Assembly: GCA_022843605.1 (NCBI GenBank)
Contig: JALHNI010000035.1
Coordinates: forward strand, 1 to 45,658
Reading direction: 5' to 3'
Source: Bryobacter sp.
Lineage (GTDB): Bacteria; Acidobacteriota; Terriglobia; Bryobacterales; Bryobacteraceae
Length of the DNA: 45,658 bases
The position numbers and the translations under genes are program-made. The notes under the pieces are model-generated. The model did not search any database. It was not told the origin of the DNA and worked only from the letters and a program-made list of their open reading frames with translations. Positions 23,549 to 32,103 of this stretch are shown here, in pieces. Every line of letters starts with the position of its first letter. The first letter of the stretch is position 1.

Positions 23549-24628
23549 ATGCACATCGCCATTGTTGGCACGCGGGGCATTCCCGGCCGTTATGGCGGCT
23601 TCGAAACCTTCGCTGACGAACTCGCTCGCCGCCTCGTCGAGCGCGGACACAAAGTCTCCGTCTACTGCCGCGAACGCCACACCGAAGATACCTACCTCGG
23701 CTCCGAACTCCGCTACCTCCCCACCATACGCCACAAGTATTTCGACACGATTGCCCACACGGGATTCTCCACCGCCCACTTGCTCTTCCACCGCGTCGAT
23801 GTTGCCCTCTACTGCAACGCCGCCAACGCCATCTTCTGCTGGCTACCCCGTCTGCTCGGCATGCCCGTCGCTCTCAACGTCGATGGCCTCGAACGTCACC
23901 GCAAAAAATGGAATCGCGTCGCCAAAGCCTGGTACCGTGTTTCCGAATGGCTGGCGACATTCTGCCCGACAGCCATCGTTACCGACGCGCAGGCGATCGA
24001 GCAATACTATCGGGACCGTTATCAGTGTCCGTCGACGATGATCCCTTATGGGGCGGAACCCGCCCGACTGGAATCCAGCGCCATCCTCACCACCTTGGGA
24101 CTCGAACCCGACCGCTACTTCCTCTACGTCACGCGCTTCGAGCCCGAAAACAACCCCCTCCTCGTCCGCGAGGCCTTCGAGACTCTCGATACGCCTCTCA
24201 AGCTGGCCCTGATTGGCGACGCACCGTACGCCGCTGAGTACATCGCGCGCATCAAGGACACCCAGGACCCACGCGTGGTCATTCCCGGTTACGTCTTTGG
24301 CGACGGCTACGCCGAATTGCAGTCCCATTGTTACGCTTACGTCCACGCGACCGAAGTGGGTGGAACCCATCCGGCACTGATCGAAGCGATGGGCCGTGGC
24401 GCCCTGATCTTGTATCTTGAAACCGCAGAAAACTCAGAAGTCGCCGGCGGCATCGGCATCCCTTTTACTACTGCTACTCTTCCCCAGGTCCTCCGCCGCG
24501 CCCTCGACATGCCGCTCGCCGAGCGTGCCGACTGGCAACGAAAGGCCGTTAACCGCGTTCGCGAACGCTATTCCTGGTCCGCGGTGACCGACCAGTACGA
24601 GGCCCTCTTCAACCGCATTGTGAATTGA
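23549..24628 (+). CDS. Family 4 glycosyltransferase with DUF1972 N-terminus
   Basis: A 359-residue GT-B enzyme. The start MHIAIVGTRGIPGRYGGFET, then FADELARRLVERGHKVSVYC, is the DUF1972 signature of rhamnosyltransferase-like GT4 enzymes. The second half holds the donor-binding region with FLYVTRFEPENNPLLVREAF, VVIPGYVFGDGYAELQ and HATEVGGTHPALIEAMGRGA; the last includes the E-x7-E-like element. It closes the cluster of four glycosyltransferases immediately downstream of the origin candidate. The set probably decorates a cell-surface glycan, but no polymerase, flippase or sugar-nucleotide synthesis gene is present here. Confidence 0.92.
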   Translation: MHIAIVGTRGIPGRYGGFETFADELARRLVERGHKVSVYCRERHTEDTYLGSELRYLPTIRHKYFDTIAHTGFSTAHLLFHRVDVALYCNAANAIFCWLPRLLGMPVALNVDGLERHRKKWNRVAKAWYRVSEWLATFCPTAIVTDAQAIEQYYRDRYQCPSTMIPYGAEPARLESSAILTTLGLEPDRYFLYVTRFEPENNPLLVREAFETLDTPLKLALIGDAPYAAEYIARIKDTQDPRVVIPGYVFGDGYAELQSHCYAYVHATEVGGTHPALIEAMGRGALILYLETAENSEVAGGIGIPFTTATLPQVLRRALDMPLAERADWQRKAVNRVRERYSWSAVTDQYEALFNRIVN

Positions 24629-24788
24629 CACACAGACTACGCTGTGGATCCGAACCCATCCAAATCGACCGCGACCCGATGCCCTGGCCACCACGAGGTT
24701 GTCCGGCCAACCCGATCACGCTGAGAAAGGTCGCCATGGCTCCCTAGCCCAACAGAGGCCAATCCCGCGTGATACCTTTGAACCGCAT

Positions 24789-25727
24789 ATGCTGAATCGA
24801 CGCCAGTTCTCGCAGACCCTCGCCGGCCTCGCCGCCGCATCGCTTCCGAGTCAGGCTCAAGCGGCTCCCGACTGGGGTGGACCGGTGGTCGATTGCCACC
24901 ATCACCTGCGCCGGACCCCAGAAGCTAATATCGTTCATCTCGACGGCTGCGGCGTTTCGAACGCGATGGCACTCACTCGGGCCAACTCCGCTGAGCAAAT
25001 CGCCGCACTAAAGCAAAAGTACCCCGGCCGTCTTCTCGGATGGTTCGCCAGTGCCGACATCACCAAGCCCGAAGCTGAAGCCATACTGACAAAGGCCATC
25101 AAAGACGGCGCCATCGGCTTTGGCGAACTCAAATTCCACGTAGAAGCCGCCGGACCCGAACTGCGCCGCATGTATGCCCTTGCCGGCGAACTCGACGTAC
25201 CGATACTCGTTCACTTTCAGGAAGTGCCGCACACCCCCACCGAAGGAGTCTTCGCCACCGGCTTCAAAAATTTCGAGGCCATGTTGAAGGCCTACCCGAA
25301 AACGAAATTCATTGGACACGCCGACGCCTTCTGGGCCAACGTCAGTTCCGACTACGCCAACGATGTCGACTATCCGAAAGGTAAGGTGAAGCGCGGCGGT
25401 GTCACCGACAAACTCCTCGGCGACTATGGGAATCTCTACGGCGACCTGGCGGCGAACTCCGGCAACAACGCCTTATCGCGCGACCCCGAGTTTACGCCCG
25501 GTTTCTTGAAGCGGCACGAAAGTAAGTTGATTTACGGCAGCGACTGCGCGTGCAGCGACGGCAAGGGGGGCGGAATTTCGCAGGGCGGCAATCCGGGAGC
25601 AAGCCGACTTGCGGGCAAGTGCGTCGCCCGCGAGACGCTTACCCTCCTCAAGAACACAGTTTCCCCAACGGCCTTCAAAAGGCTCACCTGGGAAAATGCC
25701 CACCGGGTCTACCGTCTGAAGGCTTAG
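24789..25727 (+). CDS. Tat-exported amidohydrolase family protein
   Basis: A 312-residue metal-dependent hydrolase of the amidohydrolase-2 type. MLNRRQFSQTLAGLAAASLP followed by SQAQA is a Tat signal, so it acts outside the cytoplasm. VVDCHHHLRRT at residues 33-43 gives the HxH metal site (His37, His39). GELKFHVEAAG, PILVHFQEVPH and FIGHADAFW supply the remaining ligands, and KLIYGSDCACSDG holds the late Asp. The ATG at 24789 is chosen because the Tat signal starts there. The stop overlaps the stop of the histidine kinase on the other strand (TTAG). The substrate is unknown; a lactone or other ester-like bond is typical. Confidence 0.85.
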   Translation: MLNRRQFSQTLAGLAAASLPSQAQAAPDWGGPVVDCHHHLRRTPEANIVHLDGCGVSNAMALTRANSAEQIAALKQKYPGRLLGWFASADITKPEAEAILTKAIKDGAIGFGELKFHVEAAGPELRRMYALAGELDVPILVHFQEVPHTPTEGVFATGFKNFEAMLKAYPKTKFIGHADAFWANVSSDYANDVDYPKGKVKRGGVTDKLLGDYGNLYGDLAANSGNNALSRDPEFTPGFLKRHESKLIYGSDCACSDGKGGGISQGGNPGASRLAGKCVARETLTLLKNTVSPTAFKRLTWENAHRVYRLKA

Positions 25728-26962
25728 ACGCCGCTTACGCCCAAAGGCAAAAGCACCCGGAAGACGCTGCCTTGGCCTGGTTCACTTTCGACTACGATGC
25801 GGCCCGCGTGCTCGTCAACAATCTTCGCCACAATGGCCAGCCCAAGCCCAACGCCATCCTTTTTCGTCGTGAAAAATGGATTAAAGATAGAACCCTGAAT
25901 CGCCGGGTCAATGCCGGCGCCACGGTCGATCACCGCCACTTCCAACAGCTGCTGGTCCGCGCGTGTTTTCACCGTGACGACACTGCCCGGCGGCGAAGCC
26001 TGCGCGGCATTCGCCAGCAGATTGATGAATACCTGTTCGATCAGCTCCTGATCGACATTGACCGAGGGCACGTCCGGAGCGTAGTTCCGCACGAAGGTGA
26101 CGGTGAAATTCGGGAATTGCCGCTCAACGTGGAGAATGGCCCGGTCGAGCACCTGCGAGATATCTCCTCGAGAACGCTGCAACTGGAAAGGTCGCGCGAA
26201 CTGCAGGAAACGGGTGATCAACGAATTGGTCCGATCCACCTCGCTCTGTATAAAGCCGGAAAGTTCAAGCGACAACTCGTCTTCGGCCGGCAAGCGCTTA
26301 GACAGCAATTCCGCCGAGTTCTTAATGGTGCCGATCGGATTCCGCAACTCGTGCGCCAAGCCAGCGGTCAATTGCCCAAGGGCAGCGAGACGCTCCGTGC
26401 GGCGCATCGCCTCTTCGGCCTTCTGCAGATTCGTATTGGCCGCAGCCAACTGCTCCGCAACCGCCTGGTAGTTCCGGGCCTCTTGCCGGTTGTGCTGCGC
26501 GAGCTCATAAGTCAGATAGCCGACCAGACAAAGAAAGATCGTCCGCAAGCTGATCTCATGAATCGCATAGACGTCGAATTCCCAGCGGCTCCAGTCGAGC
26601 CAGAGCAATTGCGACAGATAGCCCAAAATCGTCAATAACGTACAGAGGACCGCACCGTAGGAGCTCAGCGACGTCGCCGCCGAGATAATGGGCCAGAACA
26701 GAATCGGGTAATAGCTCGACTCAATCCCTCCGGTAACTCCAATGAGCAAATAGCCGAGCAAGAGCTTCAGGCCGATGGTGAGATACAAACCACGCGGCGT
26801 CAGGAAAACTGGGAGACGCGGACTCAGTACCTGAAAGATGAACATGGCGACCATCACTTCGGTCTCCGCGGCATCGCTGGCTGGGCTGGCAAAGTGCATG
26901 GCGCCGAAGATCAACAGCCAAACCAAGTCAGACGCCCGAACCCAGGAAACCAAGCGCGGCAT
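25724..26962 (-). CDS. Membrane sensor histidine kinase
   Basis: A 412-residue kinase with about six membrane helices in residues 10-155, no clear extracellular sensor loop, a coiled linker (NYQAVAEQLAAANTNLQKAE), the phospho-acceptor H box GLAHELRNPIG with His204, and a HATPase domain. The latter shows N box INLLANAAQ (313-321), G1 DRGAGID (346-352), F box FNPFFTT (360-366) and G2 DGVGLGLAI (369-377). It autophosphorylates and passes phosphate to a response regulator, but none is encoded nearby. Its ATG lies one base after the stop of the Thg1-like gene, so both are cotranscribed and probably translationally coupled. Confidence 0.92.
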   Translation of the reverse strand: MPRLVSWVRASDLVWLLIFGAMHFASPASDAAETEVMVAMFIFQVLSPRLPVFLTPRGLYLTIGLKLLLGYLLIGVTGGIESSYYPILFWPIISAATSLSSYGAVLCTLLTILGYLSQLLWLDWSRWEFDVYAIHEISLRTIFLCLVGYLTYELAQHNRQEARNYQAVAEQLAAANTNLQKAEEAMRRTERLAALGQLTAGLAHELRNPIGTIKNSAELLSKRLPAEDELSLELSGFIQSEVDRTNSLITRFLQFARPFQLQRSRGDISQVLDRAILHVERQFPNFTVTFVRNYAPDVPSVNVDQELIEQVFINLLANAAQASPPGSVVTVKTRADQQLLEVAVIDRGAGIDPAIQGSIFNPFFTTKKDGVGLGLAIVAKIVDEHAGRIVVESEPGQGSVFRVLLPLGVSGV

Positions 26963-26963
26963 G

Positions 26964-27653
26964 TCAGTTCCCTACCGGAATCAACTTCGAGAGATAGTCA
27001 CGATCCCGGGTGAAAATGGGAGGCTCCAGGTCAACCTCCCAACCGCTGCTCGCGGCCGGGCGAACAGTACGCCCTCTCTTAAAGCTGGTCTCGGCATGGC
27101 TCCAATTGATGCCCTTGGCATGAAGCAGGTCGTGCTTTTCCGCTGTGGACTTACCCAGTAACTCCGCATGGGAGTAGTGAGCCGACGCCAGCATATTCAA
27201 ACTATTTGCGGAAGCGTCTAACTGCCGCCAAATGAAATACTGCTCCACGTCGTCCCGGCGCGGAATCACCATGACGCGGGCGTCGAAGGTCGCCAGGGCG
27301 AAGGCGGCTGTAAAGTGAGCCGTGAAAACACTCGCGGCTACCGAGACCATCTTCTGCACATTGCCGTCGAACCACATCTTCTCGTGCTCGCTGCCGAAGT
27401 CGGTGAGGAGGAATGAGTATTCGTCGCTCTGGCCGAAACCCAGGCGGCAACCCGGCATCTCCGCGGCGAGGGCTATGGCGGCGGTGTCGAGGGCGTCGGC
27501 GAGACGGCGGTCATAGGGCCGTTCGAGGCGTTTCGTGAACGTATGAAAGCGCCGGCCATCGATCCGGATCACCACATGCGTGCGACGAGGCAACTGGATG
27601 CGCAGCGCATCCTCGAAACAGCTTTTGATCTTATCGCCCAGGTCGTCCTTCAA
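26964..27653 (-). CDS. Thg1-like tRNA 3'-5' nucleotidyltransferase
   Basis: Thg1-superfamily enzyme that adds nucleotides in the 3'-5' direction, in eukaryotes G-1 of tRNAHis, in bacteria 5'-end repair of tRNAs. IRIDGRRFHTFTKRLERPYD holds the first metal Asp (Asp32) and GFGQSDEYSFLLTDF holds the second (Asp77). WFDGNVQKMVSVAASVF, YFIWRQLDASANSLNMLA and GKSTAEKHDLLHAKGINWSH are also diagnostic. A TTG start at 27653 is preferred: the family start (M)KDDLGDKIK begins there, and GAGAGGAG lies 5 bases upstream. Length is then 229. It is followed after one base by the histidine kinase. Bacterial members are sporadic. Confidence 0.93.
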   Translation of the reverse strand: MKDDLGDKIKSCFEDALRIQLPRRTHVVIRIDGRRFHTFTKRLERPYDRRLADALDTAAIALAAEMPGCRLGFGQSDEYSFLLTDFGSEHEKMWFDGNVQKMVSVAASVFTAHFTAAFALATFDARVMVIPRRDDVEQYFIWRQLDASANSLNMLASAHYSHAELLGKSTAEKHDLLHAKGINWSHAETSFKRGRTVRPAASSGWEVDLEPPIFTRDRDYLSKLIPVGN

Positions 27654-27692
27654 TGCGGCTCCTCTCAGAATTGTGGCAGACTCCAAGGCAGG

Positions 27693-28127
27693 ATGAGGTT
27701 GGTGCTCGATACGAACATTCTGATTTCGGCGTGCTGGTCGCCGGGCGGCTTAGAGGCGCAACTCGTGCGGATGGCGCTGGAGCGCGAGGTACAGCTTTGC
27801 GTCACCGACATCGTGCTTGCCGAGTATCACGACGTGGCCAGGCGGCCAAAGTTCGCCGCCCAGCGCGACTGCTTCCAGCGGATGCTGGCGGAGATCGAGG
27901 CGGTCGCCGAGTTGGTTAAGGCCAGTGAACCGGCGACCGCCGCTCCGGACGACGACGACAACCGCCTGCTCGAATGCGCCGCGGGTGCCGGGGCGCAATG
28001 GCTCATCACCGGCAACCTGCGTCACTTTCCAGTGATCTGGCGCGGCACCCGCATCGTCAATGCGCGCCAGTTCTTTACTGCAAACCCCGGCCTGTCAACA
28101 GCGGGGTCTCCGTCAGCAGGTCTTTGA
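27693..28127 (+). CDS. Orphan PIN-domain protein
   Basis: A 144-residue PIN-domain nuclease of the putative toxin group without obvious antitoxin. MRLVLDTNILISACWSPGGL carries Asp6. CVTDIVLAEYHDVARRPKFA carries Glu44, and APDDDDNRLLECAAGAGAQW, followed by LITGNLRHF, carries the distal acids. The ATG at 27693 with AAGGCAGG just upstream is chosen since the domain starts there. The gene is divergent from the Thg1-like gene. No AbrB, Phd or RHH protein precedes it, so it may be a solitary toxin or a housekeeping RNase. The last 53 bases overlap the GNAT gene tail to tail. Confidence 0.82.
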   Translation: MRLVLDTNILISACWSPGGLEAQLVRMALEREVQLCVTDIVLAEYHDVARRPKFAAQRDCFQRMLAEIEAVAELVKASEPATAAPDDDDNRLLECAAGAGAQWLITGNLRHFPVIWRGTRIVNARQFFTANPGLSTAGSPSAGL

Positions 28128-28599
28128 CGTAAATCAGGCCGGCACCCTCGCCGCCCAACTCGTGCACGACACCGGACAGAATAAAACCGCGGGTCCGCAG
28201 CAACTCCTGAATCGCCAGTTCCCGTTGGGGCACGCCAATGTAGATACGCGGGGAGGAACAGGCTGCCGAGAAGTAGTCCAGCAGCGCGCGTCCGATGCCG
28301 CGCCGGCGATACTCCGGGCTGACGAAGATCCGGTGAATGAGCCCATAGCCCTGGAATTGGTAGCCGAAGATTCCGTAGGCCACGGGCGTTTCTTCAAAGA
28401 ACGCTACCCAGCAACGCCCCTCCTCAATCGCAGCGGCGACGAAGTCACGTTGCCGGTAGTCCAGCAGGGCGGGGGAGTCGAAACGGCAGATGGATTCAAG
28501 ATCATCCAACTCGGCGGGTACGATGGTGCAACTCGGCGGGAGATCCAGCCTATGGGGGGAGGTGGCTTGAAAAGGCGTCATCGCGGGCGTTAAGGTCAT
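28075..28599 (-). CDS. GNAT-family N-acetyltransferase
   Basis: Acetyl-CoA-dependent acetyltransferase. The coenzyme A site is seen as IHRIFVSPEYRRRGIGRALL (Q/RxxGxG/A motif RRRGIG). It is preceded by CWVAFFEETPVAYGIFGYQF and followed by SPRIYIGVPQRELAIQELLR and TRGFILSGVVHELGG, the normal beta-alpha order. The start is uncertain: ATG 28599 has AGGAG immediately before it, a GTG at 28641 or ATG at 28581 are alternatives; the GNAT fold starts about 25 residues later in any case. The 3' end overlaps the PIN gene by 53 bases. Acceptor substrate unknown. Confidence 0.85.
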   Translation of the reverse strand: MTLTPAMTPFQATSPHRLDLPPSCTIVPAELDDLESICRFDSPALLDYRQRDFVAAAIEEGRCWVAFFEETPVAYGIFGYQFQGYGLIHRIFVSPEYRRRGIGRALLDYFSAACSSPRIYIGVPQRELAIQELLRTRGFILSGVVHELGGEGAGLIYVKDLLTETPLLTGRGLQ

Positions 28600-28773
28600 C
28601 TCCTGTGTCGCAGCAACTGGGCAAGAAAGCGCAGAGGCCACACTGCTCTAATGAATAGTCGATTTACCGGTCCAGGTTTCTCCGTTATTTTCGATCTTTT
28701 TTTCAAACTGTCCACAAAGACATACTTCTCTTCGCCATTCAGTACATCCTCTTGCCGGGTATATTATGGCGTG

Positions 28774-30357
28774 GTGAACCGTCGCACTTTCCTTCAAGCC
28801 ACCGCCGCTGCTTCCGCCTTCGGTGCCTCTCCCAAGCGGCCCAACATTATCATCATGATGGCGGATGATATGGGCTTCTCTGACCTGGGCTACTACGGGG
28901 GCGAGATCAAAACGCCCAACATTGATGCGCTGGCCGCGGGCGGAGTCCGTTTCACACAGTTCTACAACACGGCGCGCTGCTGCCCGACGCGCGCCAGCCT
29001 GCTCACCGGCTTGTATCCGCATCAGGCCGGCATCGGGCACATGATGGGCGACTACGGCAAGCCCGGCTACCAGGGCGACCTCAGCCGCCAGGCGGTCACC
29101 ATCGCCGAGGTGCTGAAGACGGCCGGCTATCGGACCGCGATGAGCGGCAAGTGGCATGTCACGCCGGTGAATGGCAAGCAGCACAACTGGCCCTTGCAGC
29201 GTGGATTTGACCGGTTCTTCGGAACTATCCACGGTGCGGGAAGCTTCTACGATCCCGGCTCGCTGGCCTTCGGTAATGAATTCATTAAGCCGCAGGGCGA
29301 GTTCTTCTATACCGACGAAATCGGCACGCACGCCAACCGGTTCATCGACGAGTTCGCCGGACAGCCCTTCTTCCTTTACGTTCCGTTCACCTCGCCGCAT
29401 TGGCCCTTACATGCCGTGGCCAGCGACATCGCCAAGTACAAGGGCCGCTACAAAGATGGCTGGGATGCCTTGCGCGCAGAACGGCACGCCCGGCAATTGC
29501 AGTTAGGCATTGTCGACAAGAAGTGGCCGCTGTCGCCGCGCGACGAGAAGGTGCCGGCCTGGAAGGATGCGCCCGAAAAGGAATGGGAGCAGCAGCGTAT
29601 GGAAGTCTATGCGGCGCAGATTGACCGCATGGACCAGAACGTGGGCCGCATCGTCGCGAAACTGCGGGAGAAGGGCATCGAGAAGGACACGCTGATTCTC
29701 TTCCTGGCGGATAACGGCGGGTGCGCCGAGGAGATAGCCCGGGCGCTCACGCCGAATCCCAGCATCCCGGTGGAGACTCGTGACGGGCGAAAGGTGCGGC
29801 GCGGGAACATTCCCACCATCGCCCCGGGCGGCCCCGATACCTACCAGAGCTACGGTATCGGCTGGGCGAACGCCAGCAACACGCCGTTCCGGACCTACAA
29901 GCATTGGGTGCATGAGGGCGGTATCTCTTCCCCCCTCATTGCGCACTGGCCTGCGGCCATCACCAAGCGCAACACGATCAATTCCTCGCCCGGCCACCTG
30001 ATTGACCTGATGGCGACCTGTGTCGATGTGGCCGGGGCTCAGTATCCGGCTACCTTTGCCGGGAACAAGATTACGCCTCTCGAAGGCCTCAGCCTACGCC
30101 CCGCGTGGGAGAAAGGCAAGCGCGCCGGCCACGGCGAAATCTTCTGGGAACATGAGGGCAATCGCGCCGTGCGGCAGGGCAAGTGGAAGCTGGTGGCTAA
30201 GCACGCCGAGCCCTGGGAACTCTACGATCTTGCGGCGGACCGCTCCGAGCTCAACAATCTCGCAACGGCCCAACCCGCCAAGGCCGCCGAACTTCAGGCC
30301 AAATACGAAGCCTACGCCAAGCGTTCGCTCGTCGAGCCTTGGCCGGTCGCCCGATAG
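28774..30357 (+). CDS. Tat-exported arylsulfatase-type sulfatase
   Basis: Type I sulfatase that hydrolyses sulfate esters, probably outside the cytoplasm. NRRTFLQATAAASAFGA is a Tat signal beginning at GTG 28774 (GTG 28771 is equally possible). NIIIMMADDMGFSDLGYYGG holds the metal Asp pair. TARCCPTRASLLTGLYPHQA holds the C-P-T-R motif, where Cys70 would become formylglycine. GKWHVTPVN and DNGGCAEE are further active-site segments. The 527 residues fit family length. An activating formylglycine-generating enzyme is not in the window. It is followed by an SDR gene after 15 bp. Natural substrate probably a sulfated sugar or aryl sulfate. Confidence 0.92.
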   Translation: MNRRTFLQATAAASAFGASPKRPNIIIMMADDMGFSDLGYYGGEIKTPNIDALAAGGVRFTQFYNTARCCPTRASLLTGLYPHQAGIGHMMGDYGKPGYQGDLSRQAVTIAEVLKTAGYRTAMSGKWHVTPVNGKQHNWPLQRGFDRFFGTIHGAGSFYDPGSLAFGNEFIKPQGEFFYTDEIGTHANRFIDEFAGQPFFLYVPFTSPHWPLHAVASDIAKYKGRYKDGWDALRAERHARQLQLGIVDKKWPLSPRDEKVPAWKDAPEKEWEQQRMEVYAAQIDRMDQNVGRIVAKLREKGIEKDTLILFLADNGGCAEEIARALTPNPSIPVETRDGRKVRRGNIPTIAPGGPDTYQSYGIGWANASNTPFRTYKHWVHEGGISSPLIAHWPAAITKRNTINSSPGHLIDLMATCVDVAGAQYPATFAGNKITPLEGLSLRPAWEKGKRAGHGEIFWEHEGNRAVRQGKWKLVAKHAEPWELYDLAADRSELNNLATAQPAKAAELQAKYEAYAKRSLVEPWPVAR

Positions 30358-30372
30358 CGATATATTAGGCGG

Positions 30373-31101
30373 ATGCCTGTTTCTCTCGCTGGTGAGCGAG
30401 TTCTCATCGTAGGTGCGTCCAGCGGCGTCGGCCGCGCGGCCGCCGTCTTATTTGCGCGAGCCGGCGCCAAGGTGTTCGCCACCGCGCGACGCGCCGACCG
30501 GCTGGAAGAGTTAGCCAAGGAATTGGCCGGCGAAGGCTTCGCCATCGGCACCCATGCCGCCGATGCCAGCATCGTCGACGAAGTCGCCGACATGGTGAAC
30601 GCCGCTCGTGCCTTCCTCGGTGGCGTCGACGTCCTGGTGCACTCCACCGGTACCAACACGCCGGACCGGAACCTGAAGCGCCTGAACATCGACATCTGGA
30701 ACCACATGATCGGCGTAAACTTGAACGCCGCTTACTATGTCACTCAGGCTTTGCTGCCGGCCATGCGCGAGGCGCGCAAAGGTCACCTGATCTACGTTTC
30801 GTCAGTGTCGGGCAAGTATCCCGACGTCTCCGGCGCCTCTTATCAGGCGGCCAAGCGCGGACTCGTCGGCTTCACCCACGCCATCCGCGTCGAGGAGAAA
30901 GAAAACGAGATCCGGACTTGCGTGGTTTGTCCGGGGCTGATCGATACGGAACTCATGGAGAAGCGCCCCGTGAAGCCGTCGGCCGAACAGTTGGCCCGCG
31001 CGCTGAAAGCCGAAGACGTCGCCGAAATCATCTTCGACATCGCCAAACTTCCGGCGCATGTCACGATTCCGGAAATCGACATCGTTCCCACCACCATCTA
31101 A
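30373..31101 (+). CDS. Short-chain dehydrogenase/reductase
   Basis: A 242-residue NAD(P)-dependent oxidoreductase. ERVLIVGASSGVGRAAAVLF at the N-terminus is the cofactor-binding TGxxxGxG-type motif, here GASSGVG; the basic TARRADRLEELAKEL after beta-2 favours NADP. Asn in VNLNAAYYVTQ, Ser in LIYVSSVSG and YQAAK form the catalytic tetrad. The substrate is unknown. It lies 15 bp after the sulfatase gene with an AGGCGG ribosome-binding site, so the two may be cotranscribed. A strong hairpin follows the stop. Confidence 0.92.
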   Translation: MPVSLAGERVLIVGASSGVGRAAAVLFARAGAKVFATARRADRLEELAKELAGEGFAIGTHAADASIVDEVADMVNAARAFLGGVDVLVHSTGTNTPDRNLKRLNIDIWNHMIGVNLNAAYYVTQALLPAMREARKGHLIYVSSVSGKYPDVSGASYQAAKRGLVGFTHAIRVEEKENEIRTCVVCPGLIDTELMEKRPVKPSAEQLARALKAEDVAEIIFDIAKLPAHVTIPEIDIVPTTI

Positions 31102-31116
31102 CGGACTCTAAACGCG

Positions 31117-31150
31117 GAACGCCCGGACAGCGAAGAGCTGCCGGGCGTTC
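31117..31150. terminator. Bidirectional hairpin terminator
   Basis: A perfect 10-bp inverted repeat GAACGCCCGG (31117-31126) and CCGGGCGTTC (31141-31150). The loop itself can pair CAG with CTG. It stands between the convergent SDR and RsbV-like genes. The T-run after the + arm is weak (ATGATTTC). Confidence 0.7.
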
Positions 31151-31177
31151 ATGATTTCAGGGATAAGGAAGCGGTGC

Positions 31178-31522
31178 TTAGGAGAAGCTGCGGACGCCCG
31201 CGGCTTCGTCGTCGTGGACTTCGAACACGGTGTACAGTTTGGTAATCTGCAACAGATCCTTCACGCGCTTATTCAAGTTGAGCAGCTTCATGGCGCCACC
31301 GGCATTCTGCACGGTGGTAAAGCCCGAAACCAGTTCGCCGATGCCCGAGCTGTCGATGTAGGAGACCTCGCCCAGATTCACCAGCAACTTCTTGTTGCCC
31401 TTGCCCACCAGGTCACGGATCAAGTCACGGAACGTGCTAGCGCCGTCGCCCAGCGTGATGCGCCCTTCGGCGTCCACGACGGTCACGTCACCCACCTGGC
31501 GGTTGGTCAGTTTCACACTCAT
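31178..31522 (-). CDS. Anti-sigma factor antagonist (STAS domain, RsbV/SpoIIAA type)
   Basis: A 114-residue stand-alone STAS protein. In partner switching it is released from the kinase by dephosphorylation and frees a sigma factor or other target. DVTVVDAEGRITLGDGASTF is the first strand-helix part, and VSYIDSSGIGELVSGFTTVQ holds the phospho-acceptor Ser58. A GGAGGA ribosome-binding site precedes the ATG. It lies 50 bp after the RsbW-like gene on the same strand, so antagonist and kinase form a pair. No sigma factor or PP2C phosphatase is adjacent. Confidence 0.92.
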   Translation of the reverse strand: MSVKLTNRQVGDVTVVDAEGRITLGDGASTFRDLIRDLVGKGNKKLLVNLGEVSYIDSSGIGELVSGFTTVQNAGGAMKLLNLNKRVKDLLQITKLYTVFEVHDDEAAGVRSFS

Positions 31523-31572
31523 TCGATACTTCCTCCTTCAATCAACTCCGCTATTCTAATACGGCCGCAGGC

Positions 31573-31995
31573 TCAGGCGGCGGGACGATTTTTCACTAAA
31601 CGCAAACGGGTGCCGCCTTCCGCGCGGCGCTCCACGGTGAAATCATCCATGAAGGCCCGCACAATCAGCAACCCACGGCCGGACGGCCGCAACAGATTCT
31701 CTTCGGCAAGGGGGTCGGGCAACGTGGCCAGGTCAAGGCCGGTGCCCTGATCGTCAATGGTCATGGCGAGCGCATCGTCGCCAACTTCCAGGTTCAAATG
31801 GACCTTCTTGTCAGCGCTGTAGTGATTGCCGTGCACTACGGCGTTCACCATCGCTTCCCGGACGGCGATGCCGATCTCATGGCAGGAGTCCTCGTCGAAG
31901 CCGAGGTCCTTGGCCAGCGCTGTAACATGGGCTTCTGCCCAATCGACGCTGTCAAGCGACGAGGCAAGTTCCCAAGTCTGCGCGCGGGCTTCCAT
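31573..31995 (-). CDS. Anti-sigma regulatory factor, serine kinase (RsbW/SpoIIAB type)
   Basis: A 140-residue GHKL ATPase that phosphorylates the STAS antagonist and binds its target protein. IGIAVREAMVNAVVHGNHYS carries the N box (Asn51), MTIDDQGTGLD the G1 box, and LLRPSGRGLLIVRAFMDDFT the G2 box. The end VERRAEGGTRLRLVKNRPAA is normal for the family. It is the first gene of the pair with the downstream STAS protein. The controlled target, sigma factor or other, is not in the window. Confidence 0.92.
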   Translation of the reverse strand: MEARAQTWELASSLDSVDWAEAHVTALAKDLGFDEDSCHEIGIAVREAMVNAVVHGNHYSADKKVHLNLEVGDDALAMTIDDQGTGLDLATLPDPLAEENLLRPSGRGLLIVRAFMDDFTVERRAEGGTRLRLVKNRPAA

Positions 31996-32103
31996 GTAGA
32001 TTATTCGGACGCGAACCGATAGCTTACGGTTTTGCCGGTCATCAAGTCAACCGGCAGGATGCACCAGGCGTGTCGGCTACAATGCTTCAGAACGGAGTCA
32101 GCC

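Noticed and set aside
24629..24788. Checked as a possible tRNA or small RNA between the GT4 and amidohydrolase genes
   Set aside because: No cloverleaf arms or convincing hairpin plus T-run could be found.
28648..29400. 250-residue frame antisense to the sulfatase
   Set aside because: The sulfatase active-site motifs on the + strand are clear; the antisense frame is a composition effect.
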